From Closterium sp. Naga37s-1 (taxonomy: Eukaryota > Streptophyta > Zygnematophyceae > Desmidiales > Closteriaceae): DNA of 64,000 bases. Positions 53,167-63,972 of the stretch are shown here, one piece after another. The notes under the pieces were generated by a model that was not told where the DNA came from, did not search any database, and saw nothing but the letters and a program-made list of their open reading frames with translations. Position numbers and translations under genes: made by a program. Every line of letters starts with the position of its first letter. Position 1 is the stretch's first letter. The stretch is taken from the NCBI GenBank assembly GCA_947471745.1, contig CANJKZ010000263.1:1656501-1720500 (forward strand). The letters are read 5' to 3'.

Positions 53167-53334
53167 GTGGTCAACAAAGTCAACCCGAGTCAAGTGCAAG
53201 CGTACTTCGTCTAAACGCATGGCTTTTTCCCGAATAATTTCCGCGAGGGCACATTGTCCAGGGTACATTTGCCATGTTTCTCCCGTGAAACTAGCATGCA
53301 AAGGTCTTACTTGATACAGTAGAAAATGCAGCTG

Positions 53335-53455
53335 GGCATGCACTCTATGGTACTGTACTGTATGTTGACACATCACTCTATGGTACTGTACTGTATGCTG
53401 ACACATCACTCTATGGTACTGTACTGTATGTTGACACATCACTCTATGGTACTTC
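53335..53455. repeat. 33-bp tandem repeat
   Basis: Three and a half units of a 33-bp sequence (CACTCTATGGTACTGTACTG and following) between the glucosidase copy and LRR gene B. Unlike the gene-derived arrays it has no recognisable exon part. Confidence 0.85.
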
Positions 53456-53793
53456 CATGCGCCATATCTCCACCTTGCAACTAGCATGCACAGGTTTTGC
53501 TTGAAGTAGTTTGCTTTTGGTCTGAGGATGCAGGTTCTGTAAGGGAGGCTACCGGAAGGGTTGAGGGGGTTAGGGAGAGGTGTGGGAAGTGAAGGGGGTC
53601 CCCACAAAGATGCAAGCAAGCAGTGCTGTTCAGCTCAAACTGATGCTCCTTGGCATGGAAGAGCCCCTCTGCAGCCTGCTTAGTGCATCATCGTTCGAAC
53701 AGGACAGGAGTTACATAGTTATATTACATAGGTATGATTCTAATCTAAACACACGCACGGATGATTCTCATCTAAACACAAGCACGGATGGTT

Positions 53794-55717
53794 CTAAGCA
53801 CAAGCAGGCAGCGGGGTCCCACACAAATTCCCGTTCCCTGGTTTAAACGAGTGTTTTCTCAGTTTGCTCAGAGCAGCCGGAACGGCCCCTGACAGCTGAT
53901 TCCCCGCCAGCAGCACTTGCCGTATCCTTGCCGGCCAAACCGCGGGAATGGAACCTGTTAGGTTGTTATTCGACAACCAAAGTACCCGCAGCCGTTTCAT
54001 CTTGCTCACACCAGCTGGGATCGCTCCCGTGAGAGCGTTATTGTAGAGGTGCAGGCGCTTAAGGTCTATAAAGGAGCTGATTGTAGCGGGGATGGGGCCG
54101 GAGAGGCGGTTGGAGGAGAGGTAGAGGAGGGCGAGGGAGGCGGAGCAGGAGGGGGAGGAGAGCGGGGTGGGCGGGCCGGAGAGGGCGTTGGAGGCGAGAT
54201 TGAGAAAGGTGAGGGCCTGCCCGGCCTGGCAGAAGGCGGGGATGGGGCCTGTGGGGTGGGGGATGGGGGGTAGGAACAAGCACAGGGATAGAGAGCAGAG
54301 GGTGGGGGACGGGATGAAGGACGAAGTTCAATGATGGGCCTGAGGGCCTGAGGGGTGGGAAGGGGATCAAGGAGGAAGCTGATGGATCGGATCTGAGGGA
54401 TGGAGCAGCGGAAGCAGAAGGAGAAGCGTGGGTAAGAGGAGTGAACAGAAAGCTCAAACAAACAAGTGGTTCTGAGTGGTTGATCCCAACAGAAGGGCCA
54501 GCACAAGGACGGAGTGGGTGGGAGAATGGGTGATCTGAAACATCAATGAAGCTCAGATATTCGCTGAACCGGATCGTGTTGAAGTTTCCGGTCAGCCTGT
54601 TCCGGCTTAGGCCAATGAGAGTAGCTTTTATTTGCTGCCTGCTCAGGTCGCCAGATAGCCGGTTCCGATCTAAAATAAGTGCCGACAGCTCCATTTTCAG
54701 CAGGGCAGGTGGAATATTTCCGGTCAGCCCATTCGTGTTTAGAAGAACCACCCGAAGCATGGGCAGCGTCGCGAGGGCAGCGGGAATCGGCCCGGATAGC
54801 CAATTGATTCCGAGATCCAAAGTACTTAGCGACGCCATCGAAGCGTATGCAGCACGGCGTTGTGGTAACCCGCCGGAGAAGAAATTTCGCGACGCGGTCA
54901 GGGAGTAAAGATTCGGCAGGCGAAAAAACGCGACGGGAAGAGGGCCAGCGAAGCAGTTATCCTGTAGATCAACAGTGTCGAGTTTCGTAAGCCGGGAAAG
55001 CGACGCAGGGACTGAGCCAGCAAGCCAAAGGTTATACATGCGAAGCTCGACGAGATCTGTTAACTGGCCGATAGACTCGGAGAGGGTCGCGGGGAACTTT
55101 CCGCCGGGTTCGCGCGCGGTACGGTTGCAAAGGTAACGCGAGGGTGGGAGCAAGAGACGGCTGACGCTGCTCGTGAGGTTTAGCGCTACTACAGCGCCGT
55201 TCGCGGCGCAAGTCACGCCGGGCCACGCGCACGCGTTCGCCTTGTTCACCGGGATGGGCAGCAGCGCTGCCGTGAAAATCGCCTTAAGAGCCGCCGTGTT
55301 AGCCGCCGACGCCTGCGGCGAGGCTGCGGACACGCGTAACCCTAAACTCGTGGACAGGCCGTGAGTGGAGCTGGTTCCGCCGCCCGCCGACGCCCCTTCC
55401 GCGCGCTCCGCGGCAAATGCTCTTCCGCGGGCCGCGGGTAATCTTTTCTCCGAGGATGTTTCCTCCGCCCGCGGTGCGGCAAAACGCTGTGCCGCGGGAG
55501 GCAGAACTGTCCGCGCGGAGACTCCTCGCCCGCGGCGAGCATCATGAAGGTTCGATATAAACTGCCTCGATATGGGCCGGAGAGCCGTTGTCGGTGAGCA
55601 GTAGAGGAACAGCAGAAGGAGGCACGTTGTAGTGCTAGCATGAGCGCGCAGCGCGCCGTAAGGGACGGTGGTCGAGCCCGCGATTCTAGGATAATTCGCG
55701 CCAGCCATTATGTGCAA
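53794..55717 (-). CDS. Secreted leucine-rich-repeat protein B (possibly broken)
   Basis: Paralogue of LRR-A in the same orientation. Exon 1 starts at 55717 with a signal peptide (STTTCLLLLFLYCSPTTA), N-cap CAWPGVTCAANGAVVALNL and LRRs to FSEYLSFIDVSD. Exon 2 (53794-54248, 455 nt, exactly the length in A) codes for GPIPAFCQAGQALTFLNL to GNGNLCGTPLPACA. The exon 1 end with its donor (NALTG|GTGAGC in A) has no counterpart: after FIDVSD the sequence matches the intron of A. With no visible donor, exon 1 reads on into intron sequence, so B may be a pseudogene, use a cryptic site, or carry a deletion that removed several LRRs. Confidence 0.75.
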
Positions 55718-56629
55718 TTGTGACTCGCGTAGCTTCTTATCATAGGCTAGGATAAGGCTTATATGCGTTTCTAGCGAGGAAGTTGAGATGAAAGGGAACG
55801 TATAGAGATGGAATAAATCATGGAGTTTGACCTTCCTATATCTCTCGTGCTGAACCTTTGCCTATCCGTAAATAAGCGCAAGCAACGTATGCGCTGAATG
55901 TAAGTGCTGCGACCGCGATAAGGCAAATGCCTGCTGTTACAGCAGTACGGACGAGTGAAACAGACGCGACAGGTTTGCTATGGTTTAGGGTGGTTTGGGT
56001 TGGGTTGACTGAGGTGAGAGACGAGGCAACCATGAGGAAGGAGGTTGGAGAGAGGAGGCAACTTCGCACGCACTATGGGCGAGGCAACTAGGAATTGGTG
56101 CTAACAACTGTCGAATGCAGCAGTTATTGAAGGAGACTACATTGATGAATTATCGATAGTTCAAATACCGTCCATAACCGCTACAGTCTGATGCAGAACG
56201 GTGATCGAGACAACGCAAATTTTCTTGCTGGGCAATTTGGAGGTTGGGTTGGGCGGTGCGGTGTGATTTGCATTTACGCTTGAGCAGTTTGTGGGGGAAG
56301 AGTGCGATGCGAAACACGGTCAGCCTGAAACCGCTTCTCTTGATGTCCAGTCAGCGGCCAGGCTGTCAGGAGATAAAACGGTTTTAGCTTATTTTGGTCT
56401 TCCTCCTAATTACTCCCAGGTGGAGAAGGTAATGTCTAAGCGTGGCAGGCACGACACAAATTTCAAGCGTCAATCCCAGTCAATCAACTCCTGCGCCTTC
56501 AACAATCTCAAATCACCCCTTACAGTGACACAGGCAACTATTTTTCTGTACTAAACGGGATATAAGTACTATAATTGTAGCGATAGCTGATAGCTTTCAT
56601 GTGATTATGTTAAAACGGGACACTCTTGT
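55718..56629. other. Intergenic region between LRR-B and the membrane-protein gene
   Basis: Upstream side of LRR-B and 3' flank of the minus-strand gene. No convincing coding frame is seen; the frame at 56291-56554 shows no recognisable domain. Confidence 0.4.
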
Positions 56630-59343
56630 TCAAGGATTCAACGGATTGGCAGGGTTCCACGAGAACGCGACGAGCACGAGAAAGCCCGTGATCAACGCGA
56701 ACCACGCCATTGCGTTGTCTGCATCACACAACAAAACAACATCAACAACTAGAGAAAAAAACAAAACAAAATATTTAAAATGATGAGTGCATTCAAACGC
56801 CTACCTTGCTGCAGTTTTATCAGCCTTGGACGGTCGTCGATCTCCGAATCTGACACGTCACCCTTAGATGCTGCAGCTGCTGCCAACCGGTCTATTTCGT
56901 CCATATCAATTGGACTCACACCAGGAGCCTTTCCAAAAGGGCTCCAATTTTTGAAGGGGAAAGGTAACGGAGGGAGGGAGTCAGTGAATTTGAAGAATGC
57001 AGGGGGGAGCAAAGTCTTTCCCTCCTCCCTGCTTTCTGCCCTGCTTCCGGTGTCGTCAGGATTAGTGAATATCTCAAAGGGTGGTTCTGATTCGATCAGT
57101 GTCGCTGGTAGTGGTGTACTTGCCTCCTTTGCTGCAGCAGCTGCTGCGGCTGACGAGGGTGCAACTGCGGCTGATGGCAATGATTCTGCTGCTACTGCTG
57201 CTGACGATTTTGCTGCTGCTGCTGCTGCTGATGATGAAGATGAAGCGGATGCAGTTGCTACATATGCAGAAGCCATGACTGGCACAGGCACTGGAGCTAT
57301 AGCTTTTTCAGGAAGTTGACTTGGAGGTGAAGAAACAGGGAGATTGGGGACATCCTTTGCTGTGATTTTTGTAGGTACGATGGGAGGGAGGTCCGGTATA
57401 GTAGGCAGGTTCGGAGAAGCAGGGAGGAGAGGCGCAGGAACGGTGGACTCACTGTTGAGAGCAGTGGCTCTGAAAGAGAAGAGAGGGCAGACGTGGGAAT
57501 ATTTTCAAATGGATTCTCACTGCTGTGAATTTAAAAATATTCATGTTAATCTAGCATACAGTGGGTGGACTCACTGTCACGACAGGCGGATTTGAGAGAA
57601 GAAACGGCAACAGTCGTGGGTGGGGACGGATGGATAAGGTTGGGGGAGGGGGGGGGAGGGAGGGGGGGATCCGAGGTGTGTGGAGAGATGTTGGTCACGG
57701 TTGAAATCAATAAAAAGAAAGCGTATTCTCGTACGCATTCAGTTAGCTCACCCATGACTCAGCTAGACCTTTCAGCAGCAGCCAAATAACAGGCAATGTC
57801 GTTGCCAGCTGACCTCCATTTCCCATTTCCCCTTTCTTCCCCTCCCCCTCCCCCCTCTCTCCTTCCCCGTGCGCACAAGGAGTCGACTCACCTCACCGTA
57901 CAGGTACCTCACGTGGGCTTCAAGGAGGGATGAGACCGCTCCGCTCTGATGATCAAAGAATCAGAACCAAGGCTCACCTGCCCTTCGCCCATGACTTTTG
58001 AGGCGCCTCAAAGGCTAGTAACCAAGGCTCACCTGAACGTTCGCCACAACTGAACTGAAGCTGTTAAAAATTCCAATGCATGTAGTAGAGAACTAACCAC
58101 GGCTCAGCTGTCTTTCATCCATGACCGAAGCCCTTTGACCACGAAGTGAAACAAACTAGAGATCAACACGCACACAGCCACCCATGACCTACACCCTTTG
58201 ACAAAGCAGGCAAACAGTGATGAGAGACTTTTATGTCAATTTAGAAAACCTCCTATTTAAAGAAACAATAACCGAAACTCACCCGGCTTTCATCCATGAC
58301 TGAATATCTTTGACCAGCATGCCAACAGCGATAAGGCATTTTTTTTTGTTGTCAACTGAGAAAAACTCCCATACAAAGAAAAAAAAAACCGAAACTCACC
58401 TAGCTTTCACCCATGACTGAATTCCTTTGACCAGCAGGCCACCAGCGAGCACTGCCGCTGCCAGGTGACCCCTCGTTAGTAGCACGGCCGAGCCATCCGC
58501 GATCCCGAGCCTCCCTTTCAGGTTCGGCGGGAGAGGCAGGGCTTGCACGCTTTCCTGCAGCTGGTTCGGCAGGGCGACAGGCTCGGCAGCAGCCGTCGCT
58601 AGGCTCTGCCATGCGCTGCTGGACGCACGTTGAGCGCGACTTAAAGCCTCTTGCGCTACCGCAGAAATTGCGGGAGAAGGAGTCTCCGTTGCATTTGTTG
58701 CTGATGGTGCTTCGCTTGGTGGCACGTCTTGAGGAGACGCAACTTGTACTGATTCTGCTGCTGTGGCTGTGTCTGCGGCTGCGGCTGCGGCTGCTGATGC
58801 ATCTGATTCCGCTGCGACAGCCGTTTCCGAAGCAGAAGCATCCGCAGGTACGGCATCAGGAACGGAGGTATCAGCAGGTTCGGGGGCAGCAGCTGTTACC
58901 GAACCAGTAGTAGCAGGCACGGAGGTACTAGAATCAACGGGAGGGGAATCAGCAGTAGGAGGAGAAGAATTAGCAGGGACCTCGGTGGGAGGGCTATTGG
59001 CAGATGAGCTAGTGTTAGCCGTTGATTTCTTTTTCGCGCTTTCCCCCCGCCAGCCATCGTGTCGTCTCTGCAGGTTCTGCCTGTCGCGAGCCGCGTCGTC
59101 GGCTTTCGAAATCTTCGCTTCAACGACCACCAGCCGTCTTTTCTCGCGAGGTAAGTCGAACTGGCGGTGACGTTCAAAGCGGTGGTTACCGGGAAAAAAA
59201 GTTCGCAGGAAGGAAGTCTGCGAAGAGGAACCGGCGCTTGAGAAATAGCGTACTAATGTAGAGTTCCGCGGCCTGTAGTTGAGGCCGGGAGTGCGGATAG
59301 TTGCGGCCGCCATTATCTCGACTTGTGAGCCCAAGCTCCCCAA
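56630..59343 (-). CDS. Predicted organelle-targeted membrane protein of unknown function
   Basis: I do not recognise the family. Exon 1 (58400-59343) starts MGSLGSQVEIMAAATIRTPG; the second ATG (59313) is equally possible. It has a basic, Ser/Arg-rich transit-type N-terminus, then a long Ala/Pro/Ser/Glu disordered stretch, and ends LLTRGHLAAAVLAGGLLVKG with IQSWVKA. A middle exon (about 57290-56805) is Ala/Ser-rich and ends DDRPRLIKLQQ. The last exon (56630-56718) gives DNAMAWFALITGFLVLVAFS and WNPANPLNP. The last two exons join in phase (CAA G|AC AAC); the exon 1-2 join was not resolved. Two hydrophobic segments suggest a membrane protein, possibly plastid. Copies of the exon 1 end fill the first intron. 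Confidence 0.6.
57730..58335 (-). repeat. Copies of membrane-protein exon 1 end with 5' splice sites
   Basis: Segments like GGTCAAAGG.ATTCAGTCATGG with a GTGAGYYT donor recur at about 58281-58330, 58165-58215, 58090-58155, 58020-58050, 57965-57995 and, with the hydrophobic stretch, 57735-57800 (PVIWLLLKGLAESWVS). An imperfect palindrome (57996-58013) lies between two copies of AACCAAGGCTCACCTG. Confidence 0.7.
57996..58013. repeat. Palindrome, GCGC centre, one mismatch
   Basis: TTTTGAGGCGCCTCAAAG between two copies of an exon end with donor. Confidence 0.85.
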
Positions 59344-60332
59344 CTATAGCTGCGCGCTACACGTGCGGTGTACTTCAGAAGCTATGTATTTATATTATAA
59401 TGACGATAAAAACAGAAATCTGGTTTTATCACTGCCGATAGATAGTACAATGACGGATCGCAGGGTAAAAGAGATAAGCGCTAACGTAGTTCGCCGAGTG
59501 TCTGCCTCATCTCGACCAAGTGGAAAGATAACGTGAGGATGCGGTAAAAGTAGAGAATCGATCGCCTCAGGATCATTTTTTGCGCGGTTGTAAACGGTTG
59601 TGTACTTTTCTGTATGCAAAACGCAAGGTTTCAGTGCGGTGACAGGATCGATCTCCCCCCGAAACGAGCACTTTTACCGGGTCCTGACCTGTCGTTCTGT
59701 GGGCATGCAGCAGTGCACGCCGTCCGCAAGCCAAGCTTCTTCGGCTCAGGATGACAGCAGCGCAGATTACCAAACTTGAGAATGCGCACGTCGCCTGGTG
59801 GCGTCACGAAGCGGGAAATCCAAGCTGACGGTGTCAAGAGAGGTGCTGCCCTAGAAACATTGCGCCAAGCCGCTGCCGTGTCAGAAGCAGGTGAGTCGAC
59901 GTCAGCACAATCCAAGACTCGACGTTCAAGAGGGTGCTTAGCTTATAGAGTCAAACGCGCTTGCTGTTCAACGGTCCAATTTATAGTTATCTTCATACAC
60001 AAAATCTCCACAGTACCCTTCACTATATGGAGTTTATGCAACTACTCTCGAATTATCTCTCTGGCAGGAAAGAATTTTGTTGGAAAGAAACCATAACACG
60101 GCCTAGCTGTAGATGTCTGAAATGAAATCTATCCCACAGAAACATGACCTTGAATCATAACATAAAACGAAACTCATAAAACTTTTCTGTAGACATCTAC
60201 ACACTTTCGCGACAACATCAGGGCAGGCACTCGAATTACCCTCCTGCGACGCGATCTGGATGCTTGCCCTACAGAAACCAGACTGGGCTAGGAGTACTTT
60301 CCATTCGGCCTGAGTAGCTCCTGGAGGCCAGA
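59344..60332. promoter_or_regulatory. Shared upstream region of the membrane-protein and TypA genes
   Basis: The two genes diverge across about 1 kb. The frame at 59776-60096 has no family signature, and I regard it as chance. Confidence 0.4.
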
Positions 60333-63300
60333 ATGACTGGCGCTCGGCTCTTTGTTTCCGCGGCTCGCGGATTTCTCGCGAGGCGCGGAAATCAAGCGGC
60401 CAGCAGCTCCTCTGCTGCCGGTGGCGCCGACTCCTTCCTGTGTCACGTCAGCAGGGCTTTAAGCTCCTGCTCATGGATCCGATCCGCTGAACAGGATCCA
60501 GGTCGTCTAGAGCTTGGGCCGAATAATCTGAACCGTTCGCTGATTCGGAATGCGTCCGCCAGTTCAATAGTATCCTACGTGCCGCACTATGGCGGCTGCC
60601 AAGACGCTAGTCCGTCTAGGAGCTACAGATTCAGCAGCACCAGCGCCGCTGGCGCTGCAGCTGACGCGATTGGCCTAGATGATTCCTCAGCGACTCCGGT
60701 CGCCGAATCGCACGAGGCGTTTCGTAACGACGCGATTCGCAATGTAGCGATTATCGCGCACGTCGATCACGGCAAGACGACGCTCATGGATCGCCTCATC
60801 CGCGCCTCGAGCTCTGCTGCTGCCCCCACTACCTCCGCCAGCGGCGGCGGCGGCGGCGGCGGCGGAGGCGGGTCGGGATCGTCGGAGTTGCCGTGCGATC
60901 GAGTGATGGACTCGATCGCTCTGGAGAGAGAACGAGGAATCACGATCGCGTCTAAGGTGCGCGTTCCAATCACTTGTTGCTTTGAGATGTAATCCAGACA
61001 GCACAGTACGAGACGGCACGAGACGGCAAGAGACAGCAGGCGAGAGCACCGGGAGGCAACATTACCTCAAGACTGGGCAAGCAAGGTAGCGGTTGGCAAG
61101 CCATGTTTGTCACTTCCAGGTTTTCACACGTCCCACTTGCACTCAACTTTCCTGGTTATTCTTCAATGGAAAAATGAAGCCTGAACCCAAACCTTGAAAC
61201 CTGAATCCAAAACCCTGAACCCGAACCCAAACCTTGACACCTGCAACTTTAAGCACTTTCAACTCTCTCTCCTCCTTCTCTATTATTTCTCGTCTATGAT
61301 TGTGACTTTGTGCGATTGTGACAGTACACATCTGTCACGTTCAGAGCCACCACGCTCAACCTCGTGGACACGCCTGGCCACGCCGACTTTGGAGGGGAGG
61401 TGAGATCCGAGGGAGGTGAGATCTGAGGGAGGTGAGATCTGAGGGAGGTGAGATCTGAGGGAGGTGAGATCCGAGGGAGGTGAGATCCGAGGGAGTTAAG
61501 ATTCAAGGAAGGTGAGATATGGGGGGGGGGGAGGGGGGGGGGTTTGTGAAATCCGAATGGAGGTGACATCTTCTGTGGGTGAAATTGTGAGAAAGGTGAC
61601 ACTTTGGTCAGGTAGAATCCAGGGCATGCGATTTGGTGGGGAGAGGTGAGTCGGAGGTCAGGTCTGCCCTCGGTCTATCGAGTCGTGGGGGCACCACACC
61701 ACACCACCCTGTTGCGTGACACCCTCTTCCCCCCCGCACACGTGATTTTCAGTCGATAAAATCATCATTCCGCCTTACCCCACGCACCACCACCACCACC
61801 ACCACCGCCACCACCACCACCACCACCACCACCGCCGCCGCCGCCGCCGCCACCACCACCACCACCACCACCACCCCCTTCATCTCCCGCTGCCCGCTAC
61901 AGGTGGAGCGGGTGGGCATGGTGGATGGGGCGCTGCTATTGGTGGACGTGGCAGAGGGGCCCTTGGCTCAGACCCTCTTGGATCCACACCTCTCTCGCTG
62001 CCCCAACCCCTCTCCCTCCCCCCCACTCCCCCCAACCTACCCCTTCCCCTCAGGTGGAGAGAGTGATGGGTATGGTGGATGGGGCGCTGCTATTGGTCGA
62101 TGTGGCGGAGGGGCCTTTGGCTCAGACCAAGTTTGTGTTGGGGAAGGCTCTGCAGAGGGGCTTAAAGCCCATCGTCGTGCTCAACAAGTGTGACCGACCC
62201 TCAGGTGATCCCAACTGAGCCTCAGGTGATTAGAACAGATCTATGCTTGTGGGGTGTAGTGAAGATTGTTCTAGATCAGAGTCAATATAGATTGCCATTC
62301 TGGTAATTCCAACTTATTGGTAGTTTTTTTCATGCTGATGCAGCATTCTCTAATTGCCATGCCATACCATGCGATTCCGTTTGTTGCCATACCACGCCAT
62401 ACCATGTGGTGCCTTGCCATGCCATGCCATGCTATGCCACAACATACTATGCCATGCCATGCCATCCCATGTCACGTGACAAAACCCTGTTTTGTCACTC
62501 CATATCCCTCTGTCTCCACACCCCACCGCACCCCACCACACCACACCACACCCCACCGCACCACACCACACCCCACCGCACCTCACCCCGCCGCATCACA
62601 CCCCACCCCACCACTCTGCAGTGACCACGCAGATGGTGCATCAAGTGGAATCAGCCATCTTCGACCTCTTCGCTTCCTTTGATGCCACAGGTGCTTACCC
62701 CTCCCTTGTCAAGTGGTTACCAGTTCACGATGTGTCAGGTGGTTACCACTAGTACCACTCGTCAGGGGTGGTCAGCACAACTCGTCATGTGATTATTACC
62801 GCGACGTTACGCATCACATGGTTACCACCACGTGTCAGGTGGTTACCAGCACTATGTCTCAGGTGGTCAGAGACACCCACACGCACCCCCCCTTTCCCCG
62901 AGTCCCCCCTCTGCGCTCTGCTCTGCGCCTCTGCCACACGCGTGTGGGCTTCTATCTCCCTCCCTGCCCTGTGGGTTCCCTCCCTCCTCCATGAACCCTA
63001 TGCGTTCGGTCTGCCACTTCTCATCCAGACATGGCTGGGCTGGGCTGGGCCCGCTCCTCTCGGCTGCTCGCTCGGACGAGCCCCCCTGGTGTAGTCCCTG
63101 TTCCCTCCCTCCCATCTACCATGTCATGCTTTCGCATTCCATCTCCCAAACCCCATACATACCATGTCAGACGAGCAGCTGGACTTCCCTGTGCCCTACA
63201 CGTCCGCAACACATGGCTTTCGAGTCGACTCAGAAGTTACTTCATGTCAGAGGAGCAGCTGGACTCCCCCCTGCCCTACACGTCCGCAAGACATGGCTGG

Positions 63301-63929
63301 GCCAGCTCCTCTGGTCCGCTCCGCTCGCCCTCCTGTGGTTTACTCCGTGCTCCCTCCCTCCCACACACCATTTTATATTCGCATCCCATACCCCATACAT
63401 ATCCCTTCAGAGGAGCAGCTGGACTTCCCGGTGCTCTACGCATCCGCCGCCAGGCACGGCTGGGCCAGCTCTTCATGCCCCCCGCCCCCCTGTTCTCCAT
63501 GCTCCCGCCCTCCCACCTAACAAATGATTCCTCCCAATCCCCCCCCACCATTATAACTCTTCAGAGGAGCAGCTGGACTTCCCGGTGCTCTACGCCTCGG
63601 CCAGGCATGCCTGGGCCAGCTCCTCCTGGCTGCCGCTGCTTTGTGCCAGCTGCCACAGCCAGGCGAGCTCATGTTTTTCCTACTCTCTCCCTGCCCATCC
63701 CTATTGCCCTTCAGAGGAGCAGCTGGACTTCCCGGTGCTCTACGCGTCGGCCAGGCACGGCTGGGCCAGCTCCTCGTGGCCCCCTCCCCAGCTCACGGCA
63801 GCAGGGGCTGCAGCGTCATCAGAAGCAGCAGCGGCGAAGGGAGAGAGTGGCGTGGTGCCGATTCTCGAGGCCATTCTGGACCGTGTGCCGCCTCCTGTGG
63901 TGGATCCAACAGCGCCCTTCCAAATGCTG
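60333..63929 (+). CDS. TypA/BipA-type translational GTPase (N-terminal part; runs off the window)
   Basis: TypA/BipA binds the ribosome; plant homologues act in organelles. Exons: 60333-60956, 61325-61399, 62054-62204, 62622-62690 and 63715-63929, all in phase, with a donor at 63930. G1 [14 protein letters not shown], switch [11 protein letters not shown]3 [14 protein letters not shown]4 [10 protein letters not shown] and [13 protein letters not shown] identify the family. Residues 1-125 look like a mitochondrial or plastid transit region ([19 protein letters not shown]). A run of ten glycines lies between G1 and the switch region, where family members have a short loop. Domains II-IV lie beyond 64000. 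Every intron here holds boundary copies. Confidence 0.9.
61391..61510 (+). repeat. Ladder of 5' splice sites after TypA exon 2
   Basis: The exon 2 end GGGAG|GTGAGATCCGA is repeated in tandem every 17 bp, about six to seven times (GGAGGTGAGATCTGAGG units). The first GTGAG is the in-phase donor. A G-run follows at 61520-61542. Confidence 0.85.
61784..61877. repeat. CCA/CCG trinucleotide microsatellite
   Basis: About 30 CCA units with a CCG block in the middle, just before a copy of TypA exon 3. Not coding. Confidence 0.9.
61903..61976 (+). repeat. Partial copy of TypA exon 3 start
   Basis: CTACAG then [24 protein letters not shown], lacking one codon (Met) against the full exon and breaking off at CTCAGACC into intron sequence, 80 bp upstream of the full exon at 62054. 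The missing codon keeps the frame. Confidence 0.85.
62340..62600. repeat. CCATG/CCACACC degenerate microsatellite
   Basis: Positions 62355-62475 repeat CCATGCCATACCATG-like units; positions 62520-62600 repeat CACCCCACCGCACCACAC. In the intron between TypA exons 3 and 4. Not coding. Confidence 0.85.
63150..63645 (+). repeat. Four partial copies of TypA exon 5 start with 3' splice sites
   Basis: The segment [20 protein letters not shown] preceded by TCAG recurs at about 63169-63216, 63246-63312, 63412-63480 and 63565-63640, before the full exon at 63715. Identity to the full exon rises towards it. A decayed palindrome (63217-63236) separates the first two. Confidence 0.9.
63217..63236. repeat. 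Palindrome, TCGA centre, decayed
   Basis: CTTTCGAGTCGACTCAGAAG between two copies of the TypA exon 5 start. Confidence 0.75.
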
Positions 63930-63972
63930 GTAGGCAAGGCAGGCTCTTCTGACCCGTGGCGTGGCACTGTGT

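Noticed and set aside
53122-53619. A 165-codon minus-strand frame over the 33-bp repeats
   Set aside because: The frame is kept open by the repeat and overlaps the end of the glucosidase copy.
58611-59261. Plus-strand frames opposite the membrane-protein exon
   Set aside because: Shadow frames of an Ala/Ser-rich exon; no splice or domain support.
59776-60096. A 106-codon plus-strand frame before TypA
   Set aside because: No recognisable family; it lies in the divergent promoter region.
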